From the NCBI RefSeq assembly GCF_017352375.1, contig NZ_JAFEVR010000014.1, positions 62,001 through 126,000 of the forward strand: 64,000 nt of DNA, read 5' to 3'. The notes under the pieces were generated by a model. That model was not told the origin of the DNA, did no database searches, and worked only from the letters and a program-made list of their open reading frames with translations. Numbering within the stretch: the stretch's first letter is position 1; each line of letters begins with the position of its first letter. Shown here in pieces: positions 43,870 to 52,090 of the stretch. Both the position numbers and the translations under genes were made by a program. The DNA comes from Mycolicibacterium sp. S2-37 (GTDB taxonomy: Bacteria; Actinomycetota; Actinomycetes; Mycobacteriales; Mycobacteriaceae).

Positions 43870-45438
43870 GTGAGAGACCTTCTCGACACCGTCAACGGTT
43901 ATGTCTTCAGCAACGCCCTGGTGTATCTGTGTCTCGGTGCGGGGCTTTACTTCTCGGTGAGGTCCCGGTTCGTGCAAGTGCGCCAGGTTCCGGAGATGGT
44001 GCGACTGATGCTCAAGGGCGAGAAGTCGCCCGCGGGCGTCTCATCGTTTCAGGCACTGACGATGTCGCTGGCGGGCCGGATCGGTACCGGCAACATCGCG
44101 GGAGTCGCCACCGCGATCGCCTTCGGCGGTCCCGGGGCCCTCTTCTGGATGTGGGCGGTGGCGTTCCTCGGGGCGTCGACCTCCTTCGTCGAATGCACCC
44201 TGGGCCAGGTGTACAAGACCCGTGACCGGCTGACCGGCGAATACCGCGGCGGACCGGCCTACTACTTCAGTAAGGCGATGGCGCACACCCGCGCGGCCGG
44301 GGCCTTCAAGGTCTACGGCCTGGTGTTCGCGGCCGTCACGCTGCTGGCCTGCGGGGTGTTGTTGCCCGGGGTACAGGCCAATTCGATGGCTTCGGCGATG
44401 ACTGAGGCGTGGGAGATCCCGGCCTGGATCTTCGGCGTCGGCACCGTGATCGTGCTCGCCTTCGTGATCATCGGCGGGGTGAAGCGCATCGCGACCTTCG
44501 CCTCGATCGTGGTGCCGTTCATGGCTGTGGTGTACATCCTCCTCGCGCTGATCATCGTCTTCGCGAATGCGGGCGAGATCCCGGGCGTGCTGAAGTTGAT
44601 CTTCGAGAGTGCCTTCGGCATTGATGCCGGCTTCGGCGCGATCGTCGGTTCGGCGGTGTTGTGGGGCGTCAAACGCGGTGTGTATTCCAACGAGGCGGGC
44701 CAGGGCACCGGCCCGCACGCCGCGGCGGCCGCCGAGGTGTCCCATCCCGCCAAGCAGGGGCTGGTCCAGGCGTTCGCCGTCTACGTCGACACACTGTTCG
44801 TCTGCAGCGCAACCGGCTTCTTGATCATCTCCACCGGCGCGTACCGCGTGTTCGAGGGCGAGAGTGAGAGCGGCGCGATCCTGCACGAGGGCGGATCGCT
44901 CCCGGCGGACGTCGCGGTCGGTCCGGGCTTCGCGCAGGTGGGGTTCGACACGCTGTGGAACGGCGCCGGCGCGTCGTTCATCGCGGTGTCGCTCGCCTTC
45001 TTCTGTCTCACCACGATCATCGCCTACTACTACATGGCGGAGACCAATCTTCGCTTCGTGCTCGGCAGGTTCAACACCGTCGAGATCCCGGTCCTCAAGA
45101 GCACCCTCGGCGGGACCCTCACCCGGGTCCTGCAGGCGGTGATACTGGTGGCGGTGATGCAGGGTGCGGTCTCCACCGCGACGGAGGCCTGGACCCTGGG
45201 CGACATCGGGGTCGGGCTGATGGCGTGGCTCAACATCATCGGCATCATCATCTTGCAGCAGCCGGCCTACAAGTGTCTGCGCGACTACGAGCGCCAGAAG
45301 AAGAGCGGCCTGGATCCGGCCTTCGACCCCATCGCCCTGGGTATCAAGGGGGCCACGTTCTGGGAGAACTACGACCCGCTCACCGGCAAGGATCGGGTGC
45401 CGGCAGGTGACCTCGAGGAGCCCGGGACACGTCCCTGA
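43870..45438 (+). CDS. Sodium:alanine symporter (AGCS family)
   Basis: A 522-residue membrane protein with about eleven helices. The AGCS signature is MSLAGRIGTGNIAGVATAIA; NEAGQGTGPHAAAAAEVSHP and CGVLLPGVQANSMA are further marks. Likely takes up alanine or glycine with Na+. GTG 43870 follows CGGAGA. It stands alone. Confidence 0.92.
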   Translation: MRDLLDTVNGYVFSNALVYLCLGAGLYFSVRSRFVQVRQVPEMVRLMLKGEKSPAGVSSFQALTMSLAGRIGTGNIAGVATAIAFGGPGALFWMWAVAFLGASTSFVECTLGQVYKTRDRLTGEYRGGPAYYFSKAMAHTRAAGAFKVYGLVFAAVTLLACGVLLPGVQANSMASAMTEAWEIPAWIFGVGTVIVLAFVIIGGVKRIATFASIVVPFMAVVYILLALIIVFANAGEIPGVLKLIFESAFGIDAGFGAIVGSAVLWGVKRGVYSNEAGQGTGPHAAAAAEVSHPAKQGLVQAFAVYVDTLFVCSATGFLIISTGAYRVFEGESESGAILHEGGSLPADVAVGPGFAQVGFDTLWNGAGASFIAVSLAFFCLTTIIAYYYMAETNLRFVLGRFNTVEIPVLKSTLGGTLTRVLQAVILVAVMQGAVSTATEAWTLGDIGVGLMAWLNIIGIIILQQPAYKCLRDYERQKKSGLDPAFDPIALGIKGATFWENYDPLTGKDRVPAGDLEEPGTRP

Positions 45439-45537
45439 TGACGCTGGGCCGGGCCCCGATCCTTGCCGCCAGCCGAACATCCGGTGACGAACCGATGCGC
45501 GGCCCGCCGCACTCGTGCCGACACCCGATCTGCTCGC

Positions 45538-45543
45538 TAACGT
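45538..45543 (+). promoter_or_regulatory. -10 element of the phosphodiesterase gene
   Basis: TAACGT ends 8 nt before ATG 45552; supports that start over upstream in-frame GTG/ATG codons. Confidence 0.45.
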
Positions 45544-45551
45544 CGACGCTC

Positions 45552-46574
45552 ATGCGCCGCGTCGTTCTGTTCCTCATGGTCACTGCCGTACTCGGCGCGG
45601 TCTGCCCGCCGCCGGTCGCGGCCGCAGATCCCACGACGTTCGATCTGCAGTCCCACCGCGGTGGCCGTGGCGAGACGACGGAGGAATCGCTGCGCGCGTT
45701 CGCCAAGTCCCTCGAGCTCGGGGTCAGCACACTCGAACTCGACGTCGTGCTCACCAAGGACCGCCAGCCGCTGGTCTGGCACGATCCTCGCATCGAGGCG
45801 GCGAAGTGTGCCGACACCGGACCTGCGTTCCCCGGCGACCCGCAGTACCCCTATGTCGGCAAGCTCGTGGTGGATTTGACGATCGATCAGATCCGGACGC
45901 TGGACTGCGGCACGCGGCTCGCCGATTTTCCCGACGCCGAAGTGGTGGCAGGCAACCGGATCGCGGTGCTTCCCGAGGTGTTCGCGCTCGCGGACTCCTA
46001 TGGCGCCGACGGCATCAGGTACAACATCGAGACGAAAGTCGAGGCCGACAAGCCCGAACAGTCCGCCGCACCTGCGGAATTCGTCGACGTCATCCTGGCC
46101 GCGGTGCGCCGCGCCGGCAAGCTCGACCGGGTGGAGATCCAGAGCTTCGACTGGCGCACCCTGCCGTTGGTGCGACAGGCGGCGCCGACGGTACCGCTGG
46201 TCGCTCTGTGGGACGCCAGCACCTGGGTACCCGGCTCACCCTGGCTCGCCGGTGTCGATCCGGCCGTCGTACGCGATCCGATCGACGGAGCGGCGTCGGT
46301 GGGGGCGGACATCCTCTCGCCCGGATACTCGGAGCCCTACGGTCAGACGCCGGCCGATCCGGATTTCCGGCTGGTGGCCGACCGCGCGTTCATCGACCGA
46401 GCGCATGCGCTCGGGCTGCGGGTCATCCCGTGGACCATCAACGACCCGGGTGCGATGCGGGCCCAGATCGCCGCGGGCGCCGACGGCATCATCACCGACT
46501 ATCCCACCCGCCTTCGATCGGTGATGGCCGAGATGGGACTGCCGCTACCACAGGCGTACCGCCTGCTGGGCTGA
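45552..46574 (+). CDS. Secreted glycerophosphodiester phosphodiesterase
   Basis: A 340-residue GDPD-family enzyme hydrolysing glycerophosphodiesters. A signal peptide (MRRVVLFLMVTAVLGAV...) ends near VAAADP. Catalytic His in LQSHRGG, metal ligands in STLELDVVLT and VWHDP, and the second His in the IETKVE/IQSF region are recognised. Substrates are released lipid head groups; phosphate or glycerol scavenging is likely. Leaderless start. Confidence 0.92.
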   Translation: MRRVVLFLMVTAVLGAVCPPPVAAADPTTFDLQSHRGGRGETTEESLRAFAKSLELGVSTLELDVVLTKDRQPLVWHDPRIEAAKCADTGPAFPGDPQYPYVGKLVVDLTIDQIRTLDCGTRLADFPDAEVVAGNRIAVLPEVFALADSYGADGIRYNIETKVEADKPEQSAAPAEFVDVILAAVRRAGKLDRVEIQSFDWRTLPLVRQAAPTVPLVALWDASTWVPGSPWLAGVDPAVVRDPIDGAASVGADILSPGYSEPYGQTPADPDFRLVADRAFIDRAHALGLRVIPWTINDPGAMRAQIAAGADGIITDYPTRLRSVMAEMGLPLPQAYRLLG

Positions 46575-46577
46575 CCC

Positions 46578-47498
46578 TCACCGCCACGGGTCGGCAGGCT
46601 CCCACAGGGTCGGAAGGTGCAGCGCGACAGCATCTTCGGCGGCCAGCGCAGTGAGCGTGCGCATCGACACGTCCAGGTCGTCGCCGGCATACGGCAGGGC
46701 CCGCAGCGGCTTGTGCAGCGGGCGGAAGAAATCGTCCCAGTGGATGACCACGACGCGGCGTGCTCCCACCGTGCGGACGGTCTGGTTCCAGTAGTCGACG
46801 ATGTAGCTCTGTGGTTGAAGTCCGAGTTGACCGATGCCGAGACAGACAACGTCGGCGTGCCGGCCGGCCAGCGCGCCCGCCCGATAGCCCGCACTGCCGA
46901 CGATGAGCATGCTGCGGCCGCTCGGCGAGTGCTCGAGCAGCATGGACCACGCCTCGCCGCACCGGTAGGCCGACGCTCGCGCCGGCGGGACGACGGGTGC
47001 GTCGATCCGGCCGGGGTAGCGGTCGGGCGGACAGTGTCCGGATTCGATCAGCGTGATCCGGTAGGAGCCCAGCGTGAGGGCATCACCGGAGGCCACCGTG
47101 CGCACGCGGTCCTCGGGAAGGCCGTGCCCGTACCCGATCTGGGCAGCCGACGCTCCGCCGACGAGCGCCGCGCCCGTACGGTCGGCCACCAGCGCAGAGT
47201 CCAGGGCGTGATCGAAATGCGTGTGCAGGGGCAGCACCGCGTCGAGCTGCTGCGCACCCAGCCGGTCGAGGCCCTCGCCGACCCGCGAGGCGGACGGCGC
47301 GATGGCGCGCAGTCCGACGCTGAGCAGATCGGGGCGGCTGAAGAAGCCGTCGGTCAGGACCTTCGACGTGCCGTCGTCGATGAGCAGAGTCGTGACGCCG
47401 GCCCACGTCACCCGTACCGGCGAATCCGGGGTGGCTGCGGGCGAGTCGAAGCGATCCCGGTAGTTGCGCAGATCGGGTCTGCCGGCCTTGAGCCGCAT
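46578..47498 (-). CDS. MBL-fold metal-dependent hydrolase (Rv3577-like)
   Basis: A 306-residue metallo-beta-lactamase-fold protein. The metal motif HTHFDH (His92, His94, Asp96, His97) is intact; later His ligands lie in ESGHCPP and VVIHWDDFF. Substrate unknown. Corresponds in position to Rv3577. ATG 47498 has TACAGT 6 nt upstream. Confidence 0.85.
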   Translation of the reverse strand: MRLKAGRPDLRNYRDRFDSPAATPDSPVRVTWAGVTTLLIDDGTSKVLTDGFFSRPDLLSVGLRAIAPSASRVGEGLDRLGAQQLDAVLPLHTHFDHALDSALVADRTGAALVGGASAAQIGYGHGLPEDRVRTVASGDALTLGSYRITLIESGHCPPDRYPGRIDAPVVPPARASAYRCGEAWSMLLEHSPSGRSMLIVGSAGYRAGALAGRHADVVCLGIGQLGLQPQSYIVDYWNQTVRTVGARRVVVIHWDDFFRPLHKPLRALPYAGDDLDVSMRTLTALAAEDAVALHLPTLWEPADPWR

Positions 47499-47504
47499 CC
47501 GCCC

Positions 47505-47510
47505 ACTGTA
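47505..47510 (-). promoter_or_regulatory. -10 element of the MBL-fold gene
   Basis: TACAGT on the minus strand, 6 nt before ATG 47498. Confidence 0.5.
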
Positions 47511-47519
47511 GGCGGGTGG

Positions 47520-47777
47520 TCAGCGGCTCCGGCCGTAGCGGCGGTGGAACTTCTCGACCTGGCCCGCAGTGTCCAGGGTTCGGCGCGATCCGGTCCAGAA
47601 CGGGTGCGACGCGGAGCTGACGTCGACGACGACGAGGGGATAGGTCCGCATTCCGTCTGGCGTCTCCCAGTCGATCGTCTGCGAACTGGTGATGGTGGAG
47701 CGGGTCAGGAATGCGTCGCCGGTGAGGGCGTCGCGGAACACGACGGGGTGGTAGTCGGGATGGATGCCGGGTTTCAT
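47520..47777 (-). CDS. rpmE2: Type B ribosomal protein L31 (zinc-independent)
   Basis: An 85-residue L31 without the Cys cluster of zinc-binding L31 (MKPGIHPDYHPVVFRDA, then VEKFHRRYGRS). Such C- paralogues replace the zinc form when zinc is scarce. Its ATG overlaps the Mrf-like gene stop by 4 nt; both belong to the minus-strand half of the divergent Zur-type unit. Confidence 0.95.
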   Translation of the reverse strand: MKPGIHPDYHPVVFRDALTGDAFLTRSTITSSQTIDWETPDGMRTYPLVVVDVSSASHPFWTGSRRTLDTAGQVEKFHRRYGRSR

Positions 47778-48970
47778 CGCTGATCTCCTTCTCGGCGTTG
47801 CCGGGTGGTGACGTCGTCGACCCGGTCGAGCTCCCCGCACGGGTCTTCGTGCCAGTCGCCGAACGGGTCGTTGTAGGTGGTCCAGTCCTGTGGACGGTTC
47901 ATCTCCTCGTCCGTCAGTAGCGCGGCGTACAGCGCGCGGGTGATCGCATCCGGGTCGGCGCCGCACACCAGCACGGTCAAAGCGATGTGGCGATCGCCGA
48001 ACCGCTCGTCCCACTGCAGAGCGGCGCGGGCGATGCGTTCGGGAGCGGCGTAGACGCGCTGGCGGGCGGGCATTGCGTCGAGCCACTGGCCTGCGTGGCC
48101 GACGTGCAGTCCGCCACCGGCTGATTCGATCCACACCACGGCATCGGGCTGACTGGCCAGCCACGCCCGGCCGCGCAGCCGCACCACACCGTCGAGCAGG
48201 TCGTCGATCGCGGTATGGAGGCGGTGCGGGTGGAACGGCCGGTCGGCGTTGAACTCGACAAGGCCCACATCGCCGTCGGGGCGCAGCGGTGGTTCACCGT
48301 CGAGCAGCGGATCGTGGGGGTTGTGTTCGCGTCCACGTCGCGAGCCCGCATCGACGTTGGCCAGGACGGTTTCCAGCCGGTCGGTGCCCACGGTGATCCG
48401 TGATCGGGGGGACAGTCTGCGCAGGACCGCGAGCGTCCTGCGGTCGGGTTCGGTGAGCACGAGGACGTCGGCGAATTCGGCCTGGCCGACGACCACCTGC
48501 GCCACGGTGCGGTTGTCGTCGAGGTCGTCGTCACCGAGTGCCTGAGGCAGCCAGACGGCAGAGTCGACAGTGGTGACGACGGCCTCGATGTTCACGTCGC
48601 GGCTGGCGGGACCGTCGATGTAATCCGGCCCGACATGGACGTCGATGTTGTCGATCGCCCAACAGACCGGTTCGGGTTCGAGCCACGGTGCCAGGTGGAT
48701 GACGATGCGACGGATGTCCTCCCGTCGGTGCAGCCGGCGCAGCAGGACGAGCAGGTCGTTGCGGGTGGTGCAGCCGACGCACCCGTTCGCCAGCTCCAGC
48801 GGCCATTCCGACACGTGCACTTGGCCGTCGCGGAACATGCTGACTCCGCGGACGACGACCTGACCGTCGAACCGATGGCTGACCACGGCGGTTCCGGGCG
48901 TCCGCAACAGGACATCGCCCACGCCGTTGGACTGCCCCTGACCGGCCACGACTACTGCCGGAGTCCGCAT
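47774..48970 (-). CDS. mrf: Mrf-like CobW/P47K protein (ribosome-hibernation recruitment factor)
   Basis: A 398-residue CobW-family protein in the C- ribosomal cluster. In M. smegmatis the protein encoded beside the C- ribosomal genes (Mrf) helps bring the hibernation factor to 70S ribosomes under zinc limitation. Here the P-loop is degenerate: GQGQSNGVGDVLL replaces the GxxGxGKT pattern, while the CobW Cys motif is kept as ANGCVGCTTRNDL (Cys64, Cys67). The C-terminal CobW_C domain is present. GGAGG ribosome site 5 nt before ATG. GTP hydrolysis is therefore doubtful. Confidence 0.85.
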   Translation of the reverse strand: MRTPAVVVAGQGQSNGVGDVLLRTPGTAVVSHRFDGQVVVRGVSMFRDGQVHVSEWPLELANGCVGCTTRNDLLVLLRRLHRREDIRRIVIHLAPWLEPEPVCWAIDNIDVHVGPDYIDGPASRDVNIEAVVTTVDSAVWLPQALGDDDLDDNRTVAQVVVGQAEFADVLVLTEPDRRTLAVLRRLSPRSRITVGTDRLETVLANVDAGSRRGREHNPHDPLLDGEPPLRPDGDVGLVEFNADRPFHPHRLHTAIDDLLDGVVRLRGRAWLASQPDAVVWIESAGGGLHVGHAGQWLDAMPARQRVYAAPERIARAALQWDERFGDRHIALTVLVCGADPDAITRALYAALLTDEEMNRPQDWTTYNDPFGDWHEDPCGELDRVDDVTTRQRREGDQR

Positions 48971-48986
48971 TGCACCTCCATCAACC

Positions 48987-48999
48987 GAGAATCATTTTC
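48987..48999. promoter_or_regulatory. Zur/Fur-like box 1
   Basis: GAGAATCATTTTC, one mismatch from the palindrome GAAAATnATTTTC, 17 nt before the mrf ATG (48970). Confidence 0.75.
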
Positions 49000-49041
49000 A
49001 TTAAGTGGGTTCCTACGCTACAGTCTCGGACGAACCTTGTC

Positions 49042-49054
49042 GAAAACGATTGTC
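49042..49054. promoter_or_regulatory. Zur/Fur-like box 2
   Basis: GAAAACGATTGTC, two or three mismatches from GAAAATnATTTTC, 21 nt before the rpmB2 ATG. Confidence 0.65.
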
Positions 49055-49074
49055 GTTTGAATCAGGAGGACGTC

Positions 49075-49311
49075 ATGTCCGCGCACTGCCAGGTCACGGG
49101 CCGCTCGCCCGGCTTCGGCAACCGGGTGTCGCATTCCCACCGCCGCACGCGGCGGCGGTGGGATCCGAACATCCAGACCAAGACCTATTACCTGCCGTCC
49201 GAGGGGCGCCGGGTCCGCCTGCGCGTCAGCGCGAAGGGCATCAAGGTCATCGACCGTGACGGCATCGAGGCGGTCGTCGCCCGCATCCGCTGCCGCGGAG
49301 AGAAGATCTGA
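49075..49311 (+). CDS. rpmB2: Ribosomal protein L28, zinc-independent
   Basis: A 78-residue L28. Each CxxC pair of the zinc form is reduced to one Cys (SAHCQVTG and RIRCRG), the mark of the C- type. AGGAGGA ribosome site at 49064-49070. Stop overlaps the rpmG ATG by 1 nt. First gene of the zinc-scarcity operon L28-L33-S14-S18. Confidence 0.95.
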   Translation: MSAHCQVTGRSPGFGNRVSHSHRRTRRRWDPNIQTKTYYLPSEGRRVRLRVSAKGIKVIDRDGIEAVVARIRCRGEKI

Positions 49312-49475
49312 TGGCACGCAACGAGATTCGTCCGATCGTCAAGCTGAGATCCACCGCCGGTACCGGTTACACCTATGTCACCCGCAAGAACCGGCGCAAT
49401 GACCCGGACCGGATGGTGCTCAAGAAGTACGACCCGGTGATCCGGCAACACGTCGATTTCCGAGAGGAGCGCTGA
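49311..49475 (+). CDS. rpmG: Ribosomal protein L33, zinc-independent
   Basis: A 54-residue L33 (MARNEIRPIVKLRSTAGTG at the start, ending QHVDFREER) with no Cys, unlike the zinc form. ATG and stop each share one base with rpmB2 and rpsN2 (TGATG pattern). Confidence 0.95.
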   Translation: MARNEIRPIVKLRSTAGTGYTYVTRKNRRNDPDRMVLKKYDPVIRQHVDFREER

Positions 49476-49780
49476 TGGCGACCAAGGCAAAGATCGCGAA
49501 GAACGAACGCAGACGGGTGCTGGTGGCCCGGCACGCCGAACGACGTGCCGAGCTCAAAGACATCATTCGCCGCCCGGCGAGCACGCCGGCCGAGGTGGCA
49601 GCTGCGGTCACTGCGCTGCAACGACTTCCGCGCGACTCGAGCGCTGTCCGCGTGCGCAACCGCGACTCCGCCGACGGCAGGCCACGCGGACACTTGCGCA
49701 AGTTCGGCCTCTCCCGGGTGAAGGTTCGTCAACTCGCGCACCGCGGCGAACTGCCCGGCGTGCGGAAAGCGAGCTGGTGA
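49475..49780 (+). CDS. rpsN2: Ribosomal protein S14, zinc-independent
   Basis: A 101-residue long-type S14 with the core RLPRDSSAVRVRNRD and the C-terminal GRPRGHLRKFGLSRVKVR block; no CxxC zinc ribbon. Overlaps rpmG and rpsR2 by 1-4 nt. Confidence 0.95.
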   Translation: MATKAKIAKNERRRVLVARHAERRAELKDIIRRPASTPAEVAAAVTALQRLPRDSSAVRVRNRDSADGRPRGHLRKFGLSRVKVRQLAHRGELPGVRKASW

Positions 49781-50043
49781 TGGCCGGGAAGTCGGCGAAG
49801 GCGCGCAAACGCCGGGCGCCCGTCAAAGAGCCGGCTCGCCCGAAGCGCAATCCGCTCAAGGCGCGCGGGGCGACCGTGATCGACTACAAGGACACCGCGT
49901 TGCTGCGCACGTTCATCTCCGAGCGGGGCAAGATCCGGTCGAGGCGGGTCACGGGCCTGACGCCGCAGCAACAGCGCCGGGTCGCGGTCGCGATTCGCAA
50001 TGCCCGTGAGATGGCGCTGCTGCCGTTCGTGGAATCCCGTTAG
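49780..50043 (+). CDS. rpsR2: Ribosomal protein S18, zinc-independent
   Basis: An 87-residue S18 (VIDYKDTALLRTFISERGKI) without the N-terminal CxxC of the zinc form. ATG 49780 preferred over GTG 49777. Ends tail to tail (4-nt overlap) with the YcgQ-like gene. Confidence 0.95.
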   Translation: MAGKSAKARKRRAPVKEPARPKRNPLKARGATVIDYKDTALLRTFISERGKIRSRRVTGLTPQQQRRVAVAIRNAREMALLPFVESR

Positions 50044-50753
50044 AACACGTAGGGATTGGCGGGCGCTTCGATCCGCTCCACCCGCGTCACCTTCATGACG
50101 GGGACCGTCCGGCGCGACGGATCGCCCTGGCCGGGCGGAACCGTCCCCTCGATCCGCACCCAGGTTCCCTCGGGCATCTCGGCCATCGTCGCTGCGTTCG
50201 GCCCGTCGAGCCGGATCCGCGCGAGCTGCGCGTCGGCCGCGCAGCAGAGGATGACGATGCGCCCGAGTTCGGTTGTCCCGCCGTCTCTCATGGTGAACCC
50301 GGTGACCGTGATGACCCGGTTGTCCAGCGTGCCTGCGCTGTCCTGAGCGACGCGCATCAGCAGTTCGGGCAGCGCCAGTTCCGGTGCGCGCTCAGCGGGC
50401 AGCGGCGGGAACGGTCGACGTAGTACCTGCGTCGATATCTCCCGCACCGAGGTCCCCGTCGCGTTCGCGCCGATGGCCGGCGGCACCACGAAGGCGAGCA
50501 GTGCGACCGGGATCATCAGCAGCCACGCTGTGCCGGACCGGTGTGGGTGGCCGTCGTGTGCGGTGTGCGCGCCGTCGTTGCGGACATCGCGCGCGATACT
50601 GACCAGCGCCAATGCGATCAGCAGCACCGCCGAGACGGCGAGCCACGGCAGCAGCGACGGCTTGACGTAACGGGTGTACGCACCGCTGATCGTGATGAGC
50701 CCCGTGCTGACACCGACCAACAGCAGCAGTGCGTTCTCGGTCTCGCGGCTCAT
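50040..50753 (-). CDS. YcgQ-like (TIGR03943/DUF1980) membrane protein
   Basis: A 237-residue protein with three N-terminal membrane helices, a cytoplasmic or periplasmic His-rich loop (HTAHDGHPHRSG) and a C-terminal soluble domain containing VILCCAAD. In Bacillus the YcgQ/YcgR pair is Zur-controlled and linked to zinc uptake; here it sits beside the C- ribosomal operon. ATG 50753 overlaps the YcgR-like stop by 4 nt. Confidence 0.82.
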   Translation of the reverse strand: MSRETENALLLLVGVSTGLITISGAYTRYVKPSLLPWLAVSAVLLIALALVSIARDVRNDGAHTAHDGHPHRSGTAWLLMIPVALLAFVVPPAIGANATGTSVREISTQVLRRPFPPLPAERAPELALPELLMRVAQDSAGTLDNRVITVTGFTMRDGGTTELGRIVILCCAADAQLARIRLDGPNAATMAEMPEGTWVRIEGTVPPGQGDPSRRTVPVMKVTRVERIEAPANPYVF

Positions 50754-51748
50754 CGCTGGCCCACCATCACCAGGCCGACACCGGTGGCCACCGTCGTCGC
50801 CACCACGAATGTCACCGGCGCGAAGCGCGTCGCGAACGCGCGGCCGAACATTCCGACCTGCATGGCGAACAGCTTCACGTCCACGGCCGGGCCGACGACG
50901 AGGAACACCAGCCGCGGAAGCAAGGGCAGCATCGACAGGCTGGCGGCCACGAAGGCATCCGCCTCGGAGCACAGCGCCAGCACGACGGCGAGGAGGGCCA
51001 TGACGAGGATCCCGAGCAGAAGTTGGCCCGCCAGATGCTCGTAGACCCACGCCGGTACCAGAATGTGCAGCGCCGCCGCGGCGGCCGCACCGACGACGAG
51101 ATACGCTGCGGCCTGCAGGAAGTCGTGGCGCGCCGCTTCGGTGAACGTCTCCCACCTGGAACCGGAATCGGCGCCGGTCCGCGGCACCTGACGGGTGATC
51201 CACCGCGGTTGCCCGAACCGCGCCCACAACCCGCCCATGAGCAGCGCGGTCAGCAGTGACGCCACGCATCGTGCGGCCACCATCGCCGGCTCACCGGGGA
51301 ACGCGACCGCGGTGGCGACCAGCACGACCGGGTTGATCGCCGGAGCGGCCAGCATGAACGTCAGCGCCGCGGCGCCGACCGCGCCATCGCCGAACAGCCG
51401 ACGGGCGATGGGAACCGACCCGCATTCGCACCCGGGTAGGGCGGCGCCACCGACACCGGCGGCCAGGATCGCCGCGACCGGACGCCTCGGCAACCAGCGC
51501 GCCAGCCGATCGGGCGTCACGAACACCGCGACGGCGCCGCTGACCACCACGCCGAGAACGAGAAAAGGCAACGCCTGCACGAAGATTCCGCAGAATACGG
51601 TGGCCGCCGTCGCCACGTCCGGAGTGCCGGAGACCAAGCCGCGTACCGTGCCGCCGATCGCAGCCAGCCCTGCGATCGAGACGACGAGCACATGCATCGA
51701 TCCGAATGACCGTCGCTTCTGCATCGAATCGACCGGCACGGCAGCCAT
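50750..51748 (-). CDS. YcgR-like permease (UPF0718/YraQ family)
   Basis: A 332-residue polytopic membrane protein with about eight helices and the conserved metal-like motif LPGCECGSVPIARRL; a second invariant block is LAAPAINPVVLVAT. Partner of the YcgQ-like protein. The start is uncertain: ATG 51748, 51724 and 51697 are all possible and none has a clear ribosome site; in-frame GTG 51811 would overlap the pacL start. Confidence 0.8.
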   Translation of the reverse strand: MAAVPVDSMQKRRSFGSMHVLVVSIAGLAAIGGTVRGLVSGTPDVATAATVFCGIFVQALPFLVLGVVVSGAVAVFVTPDRLARWLPRRPVAAILAAGVGGAALPGCECGSVPIARRLFGDGAVGAAALTFMLAAPAINPVVLVATAVAFPGEPAMVAARCVASLLTALLMGGLWARFGQPRWITRQVPRTGADSGSRWETFTEAARHDFLQAAAYLVVGAAAAAALHILVPAWVYEHLAGQLLLGILVMALLAVVLALCSEADAFVAASLSMLPLLPRLVFLVVGPAVDVKLFAMQVGMFGRAFATRFAPVTFVVATTVATGVGLVMVGQR

Positions 51749-51787
51749 TGTGCCAGCGAAGAAGACGCCAGTGATGAAGCGCCGCGC

Positions 51788-51793
51788 TAGGGT
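51788..51793 (+). promoter_or_regulatory. -10 element of pacL (leaderless)
   Basis: TAGGGT ends 6 nt before ATG 51800. Confidence 0.5.
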
Positions 51794-51799
51794 GGACCT

Positions 51800-52084
51800 A
51801 TGGCGGTGCACATGATTCTGGCCAAGGCGGCGTCCACGGTGGTGACCGGGGCGGTGGGCGTCGCGGCCTACAACGGCATCCGCAAAGCGGTGGCCAAGGC
51901 GCCACTGCGGGAGGCGTCGGTGACTGCAACGGCGTGGGCGCTACGCGGCGTGCGAAAGGCCGAGATCGGAGCGGAATCGGCCCGGCTGAAAGTGGCCGAC
52001 GTCGTGGCCGAAGCACGTGAGCGCGTAGGCGAGGAAGCTCCGCCGCCCGCGGTGGCCGACACCGGGCACGACCACGACCACTGA
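51800..52084 (+). CDS. PacL-type (DUF1490) P-ATPase-associated chaperone
   Basis: A 94-residue protein with an N-terminal membrane helix, a helical body and a C-terminal metal motif TGHDHDH. This is the family of M. tuberculosis PacL1 (Rv3269), which binds zinc and supports the CtpC efflux ATPase. The next gene, 6 nt after its stop, is a CtpC-like ATPase, matching that pairing. Confidence 0.88.
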   Translation: MAVHMILAKAASTVVTGAVGVAAYNGIRKAVAKAPLREASVTATAWALRGVRKAEIGAESARLKVADVVAEARERVGEEAPPPAVADTGHDHDH

Positions 52085-52090
52085 CACATC

